In this document: positions 17,728 to 24,949 of the stretch, piece after piece
How positions within the stretch are numbered: position 1 is the stretch's first letter
Layout of the letters: each line of letters starts with the position of its first letter
Assembly: GCF_900475315.1 (NCBI RefSeq)
Contig: NZ_LS483369.1
Location: 558,001 to 622,000, forward strand
Direction: 5' to 3'
Length of the DNA: 64,000 bases
Origin: Neisseria cinerea
GTDB taxonomy: Bacteria > Pseudomonadota > Gammaproteobacteria > Burkholderiales > Neisseriaceae
Program-made: the position numbers and the translations under genes
The notes under the pieces: model-generated
Seen by the model: the letters and a program-made list of their open reading frames with translations, nothing else
What the model was told of the DNA's origin: nothing
The model's database searches: none

Positions 17728-18381
17728 ATGGGATTGGGTGTGGAAATCGGCAAGCTGATTGTGGCTTTGTTGGTGTTGATCAATCCTTTCAGCGCATTGT
17801 CGATTTATCTTGACCTGACTCACGGACACAGTACGAAGGAGCGCAGAAGGGTTGCACGGACGGCCGCCATCGCCGTGTTTGCCGTGATTGCGGTATTTAC
17901 GTTGACCGGCGGTATGCTGTTGAAGGTTTTGGGAATCAGTGTCGGTTCGTTTCAGGTCGGCGGCGGAATTTTGGTGTTGCTGATTGCCATTTCGATGATG
18001 AACGGCAACGACAATCCGGCAAAGAAAAATATCGGCGAACAGCGTGATGCGGAACATACCCATGTCGGACGCAATGCCAAGGCGATTGCCGTCGTGCCCA
18101 TCGCCATACCGATTACCATCGGCCCGGGTGGTATTTCAACTGTGATTATTTATGCATCGGCGGCTAAAACATACGGCGATATCGCGCTAATTATTGCCGC
18201 AGGTTTCTTGGTCAGTGCCATCTGTTACGGCATTTTGATCGTCGCAGGCAAAATCAGCAGGTGGATGGGGGTGACGGGGCTAACGATTTTAAACCGTATT
18301 ATGGGTATGATGCTGGCGGCGGTATCGGTGGAGATTATTGTATCGGGACTAAAAACGATATTCCCGCAACTGGCAGGTTGA
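17728..18381 (+). CDS. MarC-family (UPF0056) inner-membrane protein
   Basis: The 217-residue protein has about six hydrophobic helices and the MarC pattern: LIVALLVLINPFSALSIYLDLT near the N-terminus, ARTAAIAVFAVIAVFTLTGGMLLKVLGISVGSFQVGGGILVLLIAISMMNG, then PIAIPITIGPGGISTVI in the middle. Its function is unknown, since the old multiple-antibiotic-resistance link for MarC was withdrawn. GAGGAGGA precedes the ATG. The stop lies 4 bases before the aldehyde dehydrogenase ATG, so the two genes form an operon. It is divergent from gatC. Confidence 0.85.
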   Translation: MGLGVEIGKLIVALLVLINPFSALSIYLDLTHGHSTKERRRVARTAAIAVFAVIAVFTLTGGMLLKVLGISVGSFQVGGGILVLLIAISMMNGNDNPAKKNIGEQRDAEHTHVGRNAKAIAVVPIAIPITIGPGGISTVIIYASAAKTYGDIALIIAAGFLVSAICYGILIVAGKISRWMGVTGLTILNRIMGMMLAAVSVEIIVSGLKTIFPQLAG

Positions 18382-18385
18382 TCAG

Positions 18386-19729
18386 ATGTTTCACAGTGTC
18401 AATGTATTTACGGGCGAAACGCTTTACCGCCGCCCCGCTCAAGATTATGCGGAGTTTGAACGGCAACTGGCGGATTTGAAAATGCGCGGCAGGGCGTTCG
18501 CACAATTGGGCGTAACCGAACGTGCCGCGCGTTTGAGGCGGTTTGCCGACCGTTTGGAGGCGGAGAAAGAGCGTTTTGCGGAAATGGTGTGTGAGGAAGT
18601 CGGCCGCTGCCTGCACGAATGCCGCGCGGAAATCGGCAAGTCTATCGAGCTGATACGTTATTACGCCCGCCTTGCCCCCGAACTGCTCGCCCACAAAACC
18701 ATTGCGACGCAGGCGAGCCTGAGCCAGGTAAGGTTTGAGCCTTTGGGCGTCGTGTTTGCCGTCATGCCGTGGAATTACCCCGTCTGGCAGGTATTGCGCT
18801 TTGCCGTACCTGCCGTTTGCGCGGGCAATGCGTGCGCCGTCAAACCTGCACCCAGCGTGGCGCGCGTCAGTCAAGCACTGTTCAATTTGGTTTCAGACGG
18901 CATTCCTTTGGCAGGCGCGTGGCTGGATGAGGCGGACACGCTCAAGGCGGTTGAAGATACCGATGCGATGGCGTTTACGGGTTCGACGGATACGGGGCGC
19001 ATCCTTGCGGCACACGCGGGCACAAACCTCAAGAAAACCGTGTTGGAGCTCGGCGGCAGCAACGCCTTTATCGTTATGCCCGATGCCGATTTGGCGCGTG
19101 CGGCCGCAGAAGCCTGTTATTCACGTTTCCGCGATGCGGGGCAATCGTGTAACGCCGCCAAGCGCATCATCGTAACCGAAGCCGCAGCCGATCGTTTTAT
19201 CCCGCTGTTTCTTGCCGAATGTGCCAAATTGAAAATGGGCGACCCCAAACATCCCGATACCACGCTTGCACCTCTGCACCGAGAAGATTTGCGGAACCGG
19301 GTTCACGGGCAGGTTGAAGATGCCGTTTCAAACGGCGCGGTATGCCTGACCGGGGGCAAAGTTCCACAGGGGCAGGGATGGTTCTACCCCGCGACTGTTT
19401 TAGACAGGGTAAATCCTGCCTGCCGGGTTTGGCATGAAGAAGTATTCGGGCCGGCCGCCCTGATTTTGCGTGCTGCAAACGAAGATCATGCCATCGCCCT
19501 TGCCAATGATTCCCCGTTCGGGCTAGGTGCCTGTATTTATACCGCCGATACTGACCGAGCATGGCAGTTTGCCGAGAAAATACAGGCGGGATCGGTGTTT
19601 ATCAACCGCCATACCAGCAGCGATTTGCGCCTGCCTTTCGGAGGGGTTAAAGATTCCGGTTACGGGCGCGAATTGTCCGAATTTGGGCTGTACGAGTTCG
19701 TCAACGTTAAAACCTACTGGCAGAAATAA
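18386..19729 (+). CDS. NAD(P)-dependent aldehyde dehydrogenase, succinate-semialdehyde type
   Basis: The 447-residue ALDH-superfamily enzyme has the nucleotide-binding Asn motif MPWNYPVWQ (~131), FTGSTDTGRIL (~200), the general-base Glu in LELGGSNAFIV (~223) and the catalytic Cys in FRDAGQSCNAAKRII (~257). EVFGPAALIL and VNRHTSSDLRLPFGG-like stretches follow. It resembles Sad/GabD-type succinate-semialdehyde dehydrogenases, but substrate choice is inferred. It is co-transcribed with the MarC-type gene. One uptake sequence (18892-18903, inverse) lies in the coding region. Confidence 0.82.
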   Translation: MFHSVNVFTGETLYRRPAQDYAEFERQLADLKMRGRAFAQLGVTERAARLRRFADRLEAEKERFAEMVCEEVGRCLHECRAEIGKSIELIRYYARLAPELLAHKTIATQASLSQVRFEPLGVVFAVMPWNYPVWQVLRFAVPAVCAGNACAVKPAPSVARVSQALFNLVSDGIPLAGAWLDEADTLKAVEDTDAMAFTGSTDTGRILAAHAGTNLKKTVLELGGSNAFIVMPDADLARAAAEACYSRFRDAGQSCNAAKRIIVTEAAADRFIPLFLAECAKLKMGDPKHPDTTLAPLHREDLRNRVHGQVEDAVSNGAVCLTGGKVPQGQGWFYPATVLDRVNPACRVWHEEVFGPAALILRAANEDHAIALANDSPFGLGACIYTADTDRAWQFAEKIQAGSVFINRHTSSDLRLPFGGVKDSGYGRELSEFGLYEFVNVKTYWQK

Positions 19730-19732
19730 ACA

Positions 19733-19763
19733 AACCCCGTGCCGTTTCAGACGGCATGGGGTT
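19733..19763. terminator. Terminator with embedded half uptake sequence
   Basis: AACCCCGTGCCGT (19733-19745) pairs with ACGGCATGGGGTT (19751-19763) over a 5-base loop, with one G-U, between converging genes. Only one of the two arms carries an uptake sequence. Confidence 0.65.
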
Positions 19764-19777
19764 TTCGATGAGGCTGC

Positions 19778-20209
19778 TCAACGGCAGTATTTGTTCACAT
19801 CGTTATTGTATTTCCGAATCAAATCATCCCTGTTTTTTGCATTCGAACTCCCTACCGATTTCAGGTTCATTTTTGAAATCCTGCAGTTTTCTTCTTTGTT
19901 TTGCCGCTCGAATTCGGCAACTTTTTTCTTTTCTTCCTCGATCTGCCTGTTTTTCTCGGCGATATCTTTTTCTTGTTCTTTCATGTCGGCAGAAATTTTT
20001 TCAGCAGCAGGTTTGACCGGCTTGGCTGCCGGCCTGGTCTGACGCGTCCTCAGGTTTACGATTTGGCTTTGGTCGGGATGGAGCTGTTTCGGCACATCCG
20101 AATAACTGTTGCCTCCACCGTCTTTCCAGGTAAAGACGGCGGCTTCGGCAGATGGTATGAGCAGGAAAGAGGCGAGGGTAAACATGATGACGGATAAAGA
20201 AAAGTTCAT
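19778..20209 (-). CDS. DUF4124-domain periplasmic or envelope protein
   Basis: The 143-residue protein starts with a signal peptide (MNFSLSVIMFTLASFLLIPSAEA). The DUF4124 motif follows (VFTWKDGGGNSYSDVPKQLHPDQSQIVNLRTRQ, ~24-56), with the W-D.....YSD core that occurs in many beta-proteobacterial envelope proteins of unknown role. Residues ~70-115 are a charged coiled coil (SADMKEQEKDIAEKNRQIEEEKKKVAEFERQNKEE). Upstream in-frame codons would add 40 unlikely residues, so I start at 20209. A DUS-type terminator follows. A short dyad (TTGTAT/ATACAA, 20312-20329) lies about 100 bases upstream. Confidence 0.75.
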   Translation of the reverse strand: MNFSLSVIMFTLASFLLIPSAEAAVFTWKDGGGNSYSDVPKQLHPDQSQIVNLRTRQTRPAAKPVKPAAEKISADMKEQEKDIAEKNRQIEEEKKKVAEFERQNKEENCRISKMNLKSVGSSNAKNRDDLIRKYNNDVNKYCR

Positions 20210-20502
20210 CGGGGTTTCCTTAAGGGTTGACTGCCGGGGCAGAATCAGGATTGGTCTGGCGGTGTCTTTTCCAGGTTGGGTGGAAGTAAGGAAGGAACCT
20301 CGCCTTATGTTTTGTATATTGAAATACAATGTATTCCCATAAATATCATTTGAATATGGTTATGCTACCGTATATTTCGACAAAGAAAAAGAAAATTGCA
20401 GGATAGTGCGCATAGGAATCGTCTTGATGAGCGTGATTCTGTCTTTGACCTGAATCGGTCGGATGTAAGTTGTCTGCGGTATTTGGTATCTTAATTTACG
20501 GG
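20210..20502. other. Gap upstream of the DUF4124 gene
   Basis: The 347 bases between 20209 and 20557 hold no convincing ORF. They contain the promoter area of the DUF4124 gene (AT-rich, 20300-20400, with an 18-base TTGTAT/ATACAA dyad at 20312-20329) and the rsmB-like terminator at 20503. I see nothing else. Confidence 0.5.
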
Positions 20503-20545
20503 ATGCCGTCTGAACGCTTTTAAGAGGGTTTCAGACGGCATTTTG
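20503..20545. terminator. Uptake-sequence inverted pair behind the methyltransferase gene
   Basis: ATGCCGTCTGAA (20503-20514) faces TTCAGACGGCAT (20530-20541), followed by Ts. Confidence 0.75.
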
Positions 20546-20556
20546 TTTAAACCGGT

Positions 20557-21813
20557 TTATTTGCGTTGCAATATAGCGGCAAAGAAGCCGTCGGTTTGGT
20601 GTTCTCCGGAGTTGAGGCGCAGGTATTTTCCGGTATCCAAATCAACCTTCAGGCCTTGCAGCAGTTCGGCGCAGTTGACGAGTTCAAATTCGGGATGTTC
20701 GGACAGGAAACGTTCGACTTGCAGTTCGTTTTCTTCCGGCAACACGCTGCAAGTGGCGTAAACCAAGCGGCCTTGCGGTTTTACCAGTTTGGAGGCGGCA
20801 TTGAGGATGCTGTGTTGCTGTGCTAAAAGGTTGGCCACGGTCTCGGCGGATTGGCGGTATTTGAGGTCGGGATTGCGGCGCAGCGTGCCTAAGCCGGAGC
20901 AGGGCGCATCCACCAACACGCGGTCGGCTTTGCCTGCCAGTCGGGCGATACGGGTATCGTGTTCGCTGCTGATGCGTTCGGGGTGGATGTTGGTCAGTCC
21001 AGCTCGGGTCATGCGCGGTTTGAGGTTGGCAAGGCGTTTTTCGGCAATGTCGAAGGCGTAGATTCTGCCTTTATTGGCCATTTGCGCACCGACAGCCAAG
21101 GTTTTACCGCCGGCTCCGGCACAGAAATCGACAATGATTTCGCTACGTTTTGCGCCTACCAATAAGGCAAGCAGCTGGCTGCCTTCGTCTTGGACTTCCA
21201 GCGTGCCGTCCAAAAACAGTTCGTGTTTGTTAAGCGCGATTTTGTTTTTCAGGCGGATGCCCCAAGGCGAATAAGGCGTTGCCTCTGCATCGGCCCTTTC
21301 AGCTTGCAATAATGGCAGCACTTTATCTCGTTTGCCTTTCAAGGTATTGACGCGGATGTCGAGCGGGGCAGGTTGGTTGATGCTGCGGCCGAAGGCGAGG
21401 ATTTCTTCTTCGCTCCAATGCTGTTGCAGCTGTTCCACCAGCCATTGCGGCAATTCTGCGGCGGTATTCAGGCCGTCTGAAAATTCGGTTTTACGGGCTT
21501 TCAAATTGCCGAGGAACTCTGTTTCTTCTTCATCAAGCAGGTCTTTGATTTGGCTGATGTTGGTGCTTCTGCCGAGAACCAGTGCGGCGAGTGCGGCTTT
21601 GCGCGGCTGCGCGTGCGGACGGCGCAGGGCGGTACTGATTTTTTGATAGTGGCGCAGCGCGGCAAAGGCGGTTTCGGCGATTTCGTGGCGGTCTTGGCGG
21701 CCGAGCTTTTTGTGTTCGCGGAAATAGGCGGAGAGGACGGCATCGGAAGGCTGTTTGAAAGTCAGCATTTCAGCCAAAACTTTGGCAGTATGGTCGAGTT
21801 GTGCGGCGTTCAT
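20557..21813 (-). CDS. rRNA cytosine-C5 methyltransferase, RsmB/NOL1-NOP2-Sun family
   Basis: The 418-residue SAM-dependent RNA m5C methyltransferase has an N-terminal helical NusB-like/PUA-type region (~1-145). The catalytic domain carries LDIRVNTLKGKRD, the SAM site VDFCAGAGGKTLAVG (~229-243), DAPCSGLGTLRRNPDLKY (catalytic PC, ~300) and YATCSVLPEENE (nucleophile TC, ~355). E. coli RsmB (sun) acts on 16S C967. Family members differ in target, so I leave the symbol empty. It is the last gene of a minus-strand group with the DUF1853 gene (36-base gap) and trmJ. Confidence 0.85.
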   Translation of the reverse strand: MNAAQLDHTAKVLAEMLTFKQPSDAVLSAYFREHKKLGRQDRHEIAETAFAALRHYQKISTALRRPHAQPRKAALAALVLGRSTNISQIKDLLDEEETEFLGNLKARKTEFSDGLNTAAELPQWLVEQLQQHWSEEEILAFGRSINQPAPLDIRVNTLKGKRDKVLPLLQAERADAEATPYSPWGIRLKNKIALNKHELFLDGTLEVQDEGSQLLALLVGAKRSEIIVDFCAGAGGKTLAVGAQMANKGRIYAFDIAEKRLANLKPRMTRAGLTNIHPERISSEHDTRIARLAGKADRVLVDAPCSGLGTLRRNPDLKYRQSAETVANLLAQQHSILNAASKLVKPQGRLVYATCSVLPEENELQVERFLSEHPEFELVNCAELLQGLKVDLDTGKYLRLNSGEHQTDGFFAAILQRK

Positions 21814-21849
21814 AATGTAATGGGTTTCTCTTAAAGTGGGTAAATGGTT

Positions 21850-22698
21850 TCAGACGGCCTTCATGATGCGTTCGATTTCGTGCCAAAAGCCGTCGGGGCG
21901 CAATTCCAAAATGGCAATCAAACCATTGTCGATACGGCGGATTTCGGTTGCGTTCAATGTTTCGGTTTCGGCAACACGCGCAGGCGCGAGGTAGGCCATA
22001 CGGTCGAGCAGGTGATAGCGTGCTTCTTGGCGTTCAAACCCGTATTCCGCCCAATCTTGAATATAGACGCCGCGCCAGCCGTATGGATTAAGTGGCGGCT
22101 CAAAAGCATGGAAATCTTGTGGAAAAAATCCGATGCCGCGCACGGTGGAAGCAGGAAGCGGATTTTCAGGCAGACCTTGTGCGGCTAAGGTTGCTTTGCC
22201 TTGCGGCGTATGCAGCAGCTGGGATTGCTGTACCAGTTTGGCGGCTTTGTCCGTCAGCGTGTCTTTAGGGTTGAGGCCGCGCAGGTTTTGCACTTGGTCT
22301 CCGCCGTAGTATTTACACGCCAGCTCGATATGGTAGGGCTGTTGGTTGAGGGAAGCGACAAAATCCGCGGCGCCTAAAGTTTGGCCGTCTGAAAAAACGG
22401 GCAGATTGTATGCGTGCAGTTTGGCGTGCGGCGCGTTGGCAAACCAAAAAGCCAGCAGTTCTTCGGCATAAATGCCGAGACGATGTCCGAACAGGGCGCG
22501 TTGGGCGAGGTAATCCGTCAGCCGCGTGGGATCGGCATCCAATGCCAAAAGGTAACGGAAACCGTGTTCTCCCAGTAGTTCTCGCACGCTCAATTCGCAG
22601 CCGCTTTGCCACAAAGGCGGCGCAGTCAGCAGCGAGGCAAGGTCGCGGACGGGTTGGCTGGTGAGTTTCCACCATAATGCGTCTAGGGCGTAATTCAT
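21850..22698 (-). CDS. DUF1853 family protein
   Basis: The 282-residue cytoplasmic protein matches the DUF1853 family (function unknown). It has VRDLASLLTAPPLW near the N-terminus, RLGIYAEELLAFWFANAPHAKLHAYNLPVF in the first third, then ADFVASLNQQPYHIELACKYYGG and GWRGVYIQDWAEY. The central part (E..LAFW ... D...... HIE..CKYY) has the spacing of a PD-(D/E)XK nuclease-like core, but I cannot verify this. Two ATGs are possible (22719 and 22698). The first falls within the uptake-sequence hairpin, so I use the second. It is flanked by two RNA methyltransferase genes on the same strand. Confidence 0.75.
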   Translation of the reverse strand: MNYALDALWWKLTSQPVRDLASLLTAPPLWQSGCELSVRELLGEHGFRYLLALDADPTRLTDYLAQRALFGHRLGIYAEELLAFWFANAPHAKLHAYNLPVFSDGQTLGAADFVASLNQQPYHIELACKYYGGDQVQNLRGLNPKDTLTDKAAKLVQQSQLLHTPQGKATLAAQGLPENPLPASTVRGIGFFPQDFHAFEPPLNPYGWRGVYIQDWAEYGFERQEARYHLLDRMAYLAPARVAETETLNATEIRRIDNGLIAILELRPDGFWHEIERIMKAV

Positions 22699-22717
22699 GC
22701 TTATCCGAATATCAGTC

Positions 22718-22756
22718 ATGCCGTCTGAAAAAGCTTGTAATGTTTTCAGACGGCCT
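22718..22756 (-). terminator. Uptake-sequence pair between trmJ and DUF1853
   Basis: GCCGTCTGAAAA (22720-22731) faces TTTTCAGACGGC (22743-22754). It sits just after the trmJ stop. No long T run follows on minus, so it may only weaken read-through. Confidence 0.5.
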
Positions 22757-22759
22757 TAA

Positions 22760-23575
22760 TCAGTCTTTTTTATGGATACGGTGGCTGACGGTATTGAAAA
22801 AACCGCGCAGGATGTCGATGTCTTCGGTTTGCGTGTTGGCGCGTCCGAACAGGCTCTGCATACGGCGCATCAGGCGTTCTCCGTTGCGGCGGTTGAAAAA
22901 GCCGATGTCGTTCATCACGCTTTCCATGTGGGCGACCATGCCTTTGATTTGCTCGTTGGTCGCGGCGTGGTCTTCCTGTTGCAGATGGGTCATGGGCGAA
23001 TCGGTTTGACTGAAGATTTCGTAGCACACGACCTGCACGGCTTGGGCGAGGTTGAGCGAGAAATAGTCGGGATTGCCGTTGATGGTCATCAGTCGGTTGC
23101 AGGCTTGGACTTCTTCGATGCTCAAACCGAAAGTTTCGTTACCGAAGACCAGCGCCACTTTCTCGCCGCGGTTGGCGGCCTGTAGTAATTCGGGCACCAA
23201 ATCGCGCGGGGTTTGCAGCGGCGCAGTAATTTCGCGGCGGCGGCTGGTCAGGGCGCAGGCGATGGTGGTGTCGGCAAGGGCTTCGTCCAAAGAGGCGGCA
23301 ATGGTGGCATTTTCCAAAACGTCTGCCGCGCCGGAAGCGAGGATGAAGCTTTCTTCCGGTAATTTAAACGATTGCGGATGCTCCGGATCGAACACGGGCG
23401 GATTTTCCGTCATCGGCGTTGCCATCAGATTGGGGGCGACGATGGTCAGATTGTGCAGGCCCATTGTTTTCATGGCGCGCGCGGCGGAGCCGATATTGGC
23501 GGGATGGCTGGTGCGCGTGAGGATGATGCGGATGTTGTCCAGATAAGCGGGCAGGGCGGGTTTTTCGGAAGTCAT
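22760..23575 (-). CDS. trmJ: tRNA (cytidine/uridine-32-2'-O)-methyltransferase TrmJ
   Basis: The SPOUT-class (TrmH family) enzyme methylates ribose 32 in tRNA anticodon loops. The 271-residue chain has motif 1 LTRTSHPANIGSAARAMKTMGL (~18-39), then VALVFGNETFGLSIEEV (~133-149) and NPDYFSLNLAQAVQVVCYE (~166-184), the knotted SAM site. The C-terminal helix-rich region carries FFNRRNGERLMRRMQSLFGRA. The long form of the frame would start at 23674, but the conserved protein begins at MTSEKPALPAYLDNIRII (23575). It is divergent from suhB. Confidence 0.9.
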   Translation of the reverse strand: MTSEKPALPAYLDNIRIILTRTSHPANIGSAARAMKTMGLHNLTIVAPNLMATPMTENPPVFDPEHPQSFKLPEESFILASGAADVLENATIAASLDEALADTTIACALTSRRREITAPLQTPRDLVPELLQAANRGEKVALVFGNETFGLSIEEVQACNRLMTINGNPDYFSLNLAQAVQVVCYEIFSQTDSPMTHLQQEDHAATNEQIKGMVAHMESVMNDIGFFNRRNGERLMRRMQSLFGRANTQTEDIDILRGFFNTVSHRIHKKD

Positions 23576-23626
23576 GTTTTGTTTTCTGTTTGTACGGGAA
23601 TCAGGTATAATGCACCATCTTTTTGT

Positions 23627-23658
23627 TTTCAGACGGCCTTTTTCCATGCCGTCTGAAA
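23627..23658. repeat. Uptake-sequence inverted pair in the trmJ-suhB intergenic region
   Basis: TTTCAGACGGC (23627-23637) faces GCCGTCTGAAA (23648-23658) in the divergent intergenic region, so it is not a 3' terminator for either gene. A plus-strand TATAAT lies just upstream at 23606-23611. Confidence 0.55.
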
Positions 23659-23750
23659 TGTTCTTTAACAGCATCGGAAACGATTAACAGCCTCTTGTGT
23701 GCCTTGTTCGGCGCATTCGGGCGTATTTTACCTGAATTAGGAAGAAAACC

Positions 23751-24536
23751 ATGAATCCGTTTTTAAATACCGCTTTCAAAGCCGCCCGTAAAGCAGGGCA
23801 AATGATGATTCGCGCCGCCGGCAATCTGGATGCCGTCAAAGTAGACAGCAAAGCATTCAACGACTTCGTTTCCGATGTTGACCGCAGCTCCGAGATGATT
23901 TTGGTGGAAGCGCTCAAAGAAGCCTATCCGCACCACAAAATCACTTGCGAAGAAGGCGGCTCCCACGGTAAAGCCACCGCCGAGTACGAATGGATTATCG
24001 ACCCGCTCGACGGCACAACTAACTTCCTCCACGGCCATCCTCAATACGCCATCTCTATGGCACTCTTGCACAAAGGCGTGTTGCAAGAAGCTTTGGTGTA
24101 CGCACCTGAGCGCAACGACGTGTACATGGCTTCCCGCGGCAAAGGCGCGTTGCTTAACGACCGCCGCATCCGCGTTTCCAACCGCATCGAATTGAACCGC
24201 TGCCTGATCGGTACCGGCTTCCCTGTTGTCGATCAAAGCATGATGGACAAGTATCTGGCGATTTTGAAAGATTTCTTGGCCAAAACCGCCGGCGGCCGTC
24301 GTGAAGGCGCGGCTTCTTTGGATTTGTGTGCCGTTGCGGCCGGCCGTTTGGACGGTTTCTTCGAGTTCAACCTCAAACCTTGGGATATTGCCGCCGGTGC
24401 ATTGATTGTCCAAGAAGCAGGCGGTATCGTTACCGATATGTCCGGTGAGGAAGCTTGGTTGGAAAGCGGCGATATTGTGGCTGCCAATCCTAAAGTATTG
24501 GCGCAGATGCTGAAAATCATTTCCGCGCATGTTTAA
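23751..24536 (+). CDS. suhB: Inositol-1-monophosphatase family protein SuhB
   Basis: The 261-residue Mg2+-dependent phosphatase also acts in E. coli with NusA in rRNA antitermination. It has all metal-site motifs: EEGG (~66-69), WIIDPLDGTTNFLHGHPQYAISMAL (~82-106) and KPWDIAAGALIVQEAGGIVTD (~206-226, with the W-D-..AG motif). The ATG at 23751 follows AGGAAGAAA. It stands alone and ends in an uptake-sequence terminator. Confidence 0.94.
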   Translation: MNPFLNTAFKAARKAGQMMIRAAGNLDAVKVDSKAFNDFVSDVDRSSEMILVEALKEAYPHHKITCEEGGSHGKATAEYEWIIDPLDGTTNFLHGHPQYAISMALLHKGVLQEALVYAPERNDVYMASRGKGALLNDRRIRVSNRIELNRCLIGTGFPVVDQSMMDKYLAILKDFLAKTAGGRREGAASLDLCAVAAGRLDGFFEFNLKPWDIAAGALIVQEAGGIVTDMSGEEAWLESGDIVAANPKVLAQMLKIISAHV

Positions 24537-24576
24537 ATTTCAGCCCTTTCCCGGAAATACGGGAAAACGGGCGGGT

Positions 24577-24620
24577 ATGCCGTCTGAAGTATCGAGCCGA
24601 TATTTCAGACGGCATTTTTA
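24577..24620. terminator. Uptake-sequence inverted pair behind suhB
   Basis: ATGCCGTCTGAA (24577-24588) faces TTCAGACGGCAT (24604-24615), followed by T5. Confidence 0.78.
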
Positions 24621-24859
24621 TTGGTAATAGGAGCAGGAAGGTGGAAACGGCTAAATGCCCAAAACTGCCGAGGATGGAAACCCATATCTAATTAAACGGA
24701 GAACCCTGTGCAATTTGTCCATTTCCCGCTCAGTCGTTTAAATGCAGTTTGATGGAAGCTAAATCGACTGTGGCAGAAAACAGACAACGGGGTATAAAAA
24801 ATAAACCAAGTTTTAACAGTCAGATAACTTTGACCCATAAAATTTTTCAGGAATAGTTT
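24621..24859. other. Gap upstream of the TonB receptor
   Basis: No ORF of interest is seen. The region becomes AT-rich toward the receptor gene. TTGACC (24830-24835) with AATAGT 16 bases on (24852-24857) is a possible promoter. Confidence 0.35.
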
Positions 24860-24860
24860 T

Positions 24861-24879
24861 GATTATCAAATATAATTTC
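24861..24879 (+). promoter_or_regulatory. Candidate Fur box ahead of the TonB receptor
   Basis: GATTATCAAATATAATTTC matches the 19-base Fur consensus at 11 positions and has an ATTAT/ATAAT dyad. It lies about 70 bases ahead of the receptor ATG, downstream of a possible promoter. Iron control is expected for such receptors but is inferred here. Confidence 0.4.
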
Positions 24880-24949
24880 CGAACCAAATATCTGACAAGT
24901 TTGTTTATTTTTATATTTATTCCTTAATACTTAAAAAGAGAGCGTTTTC

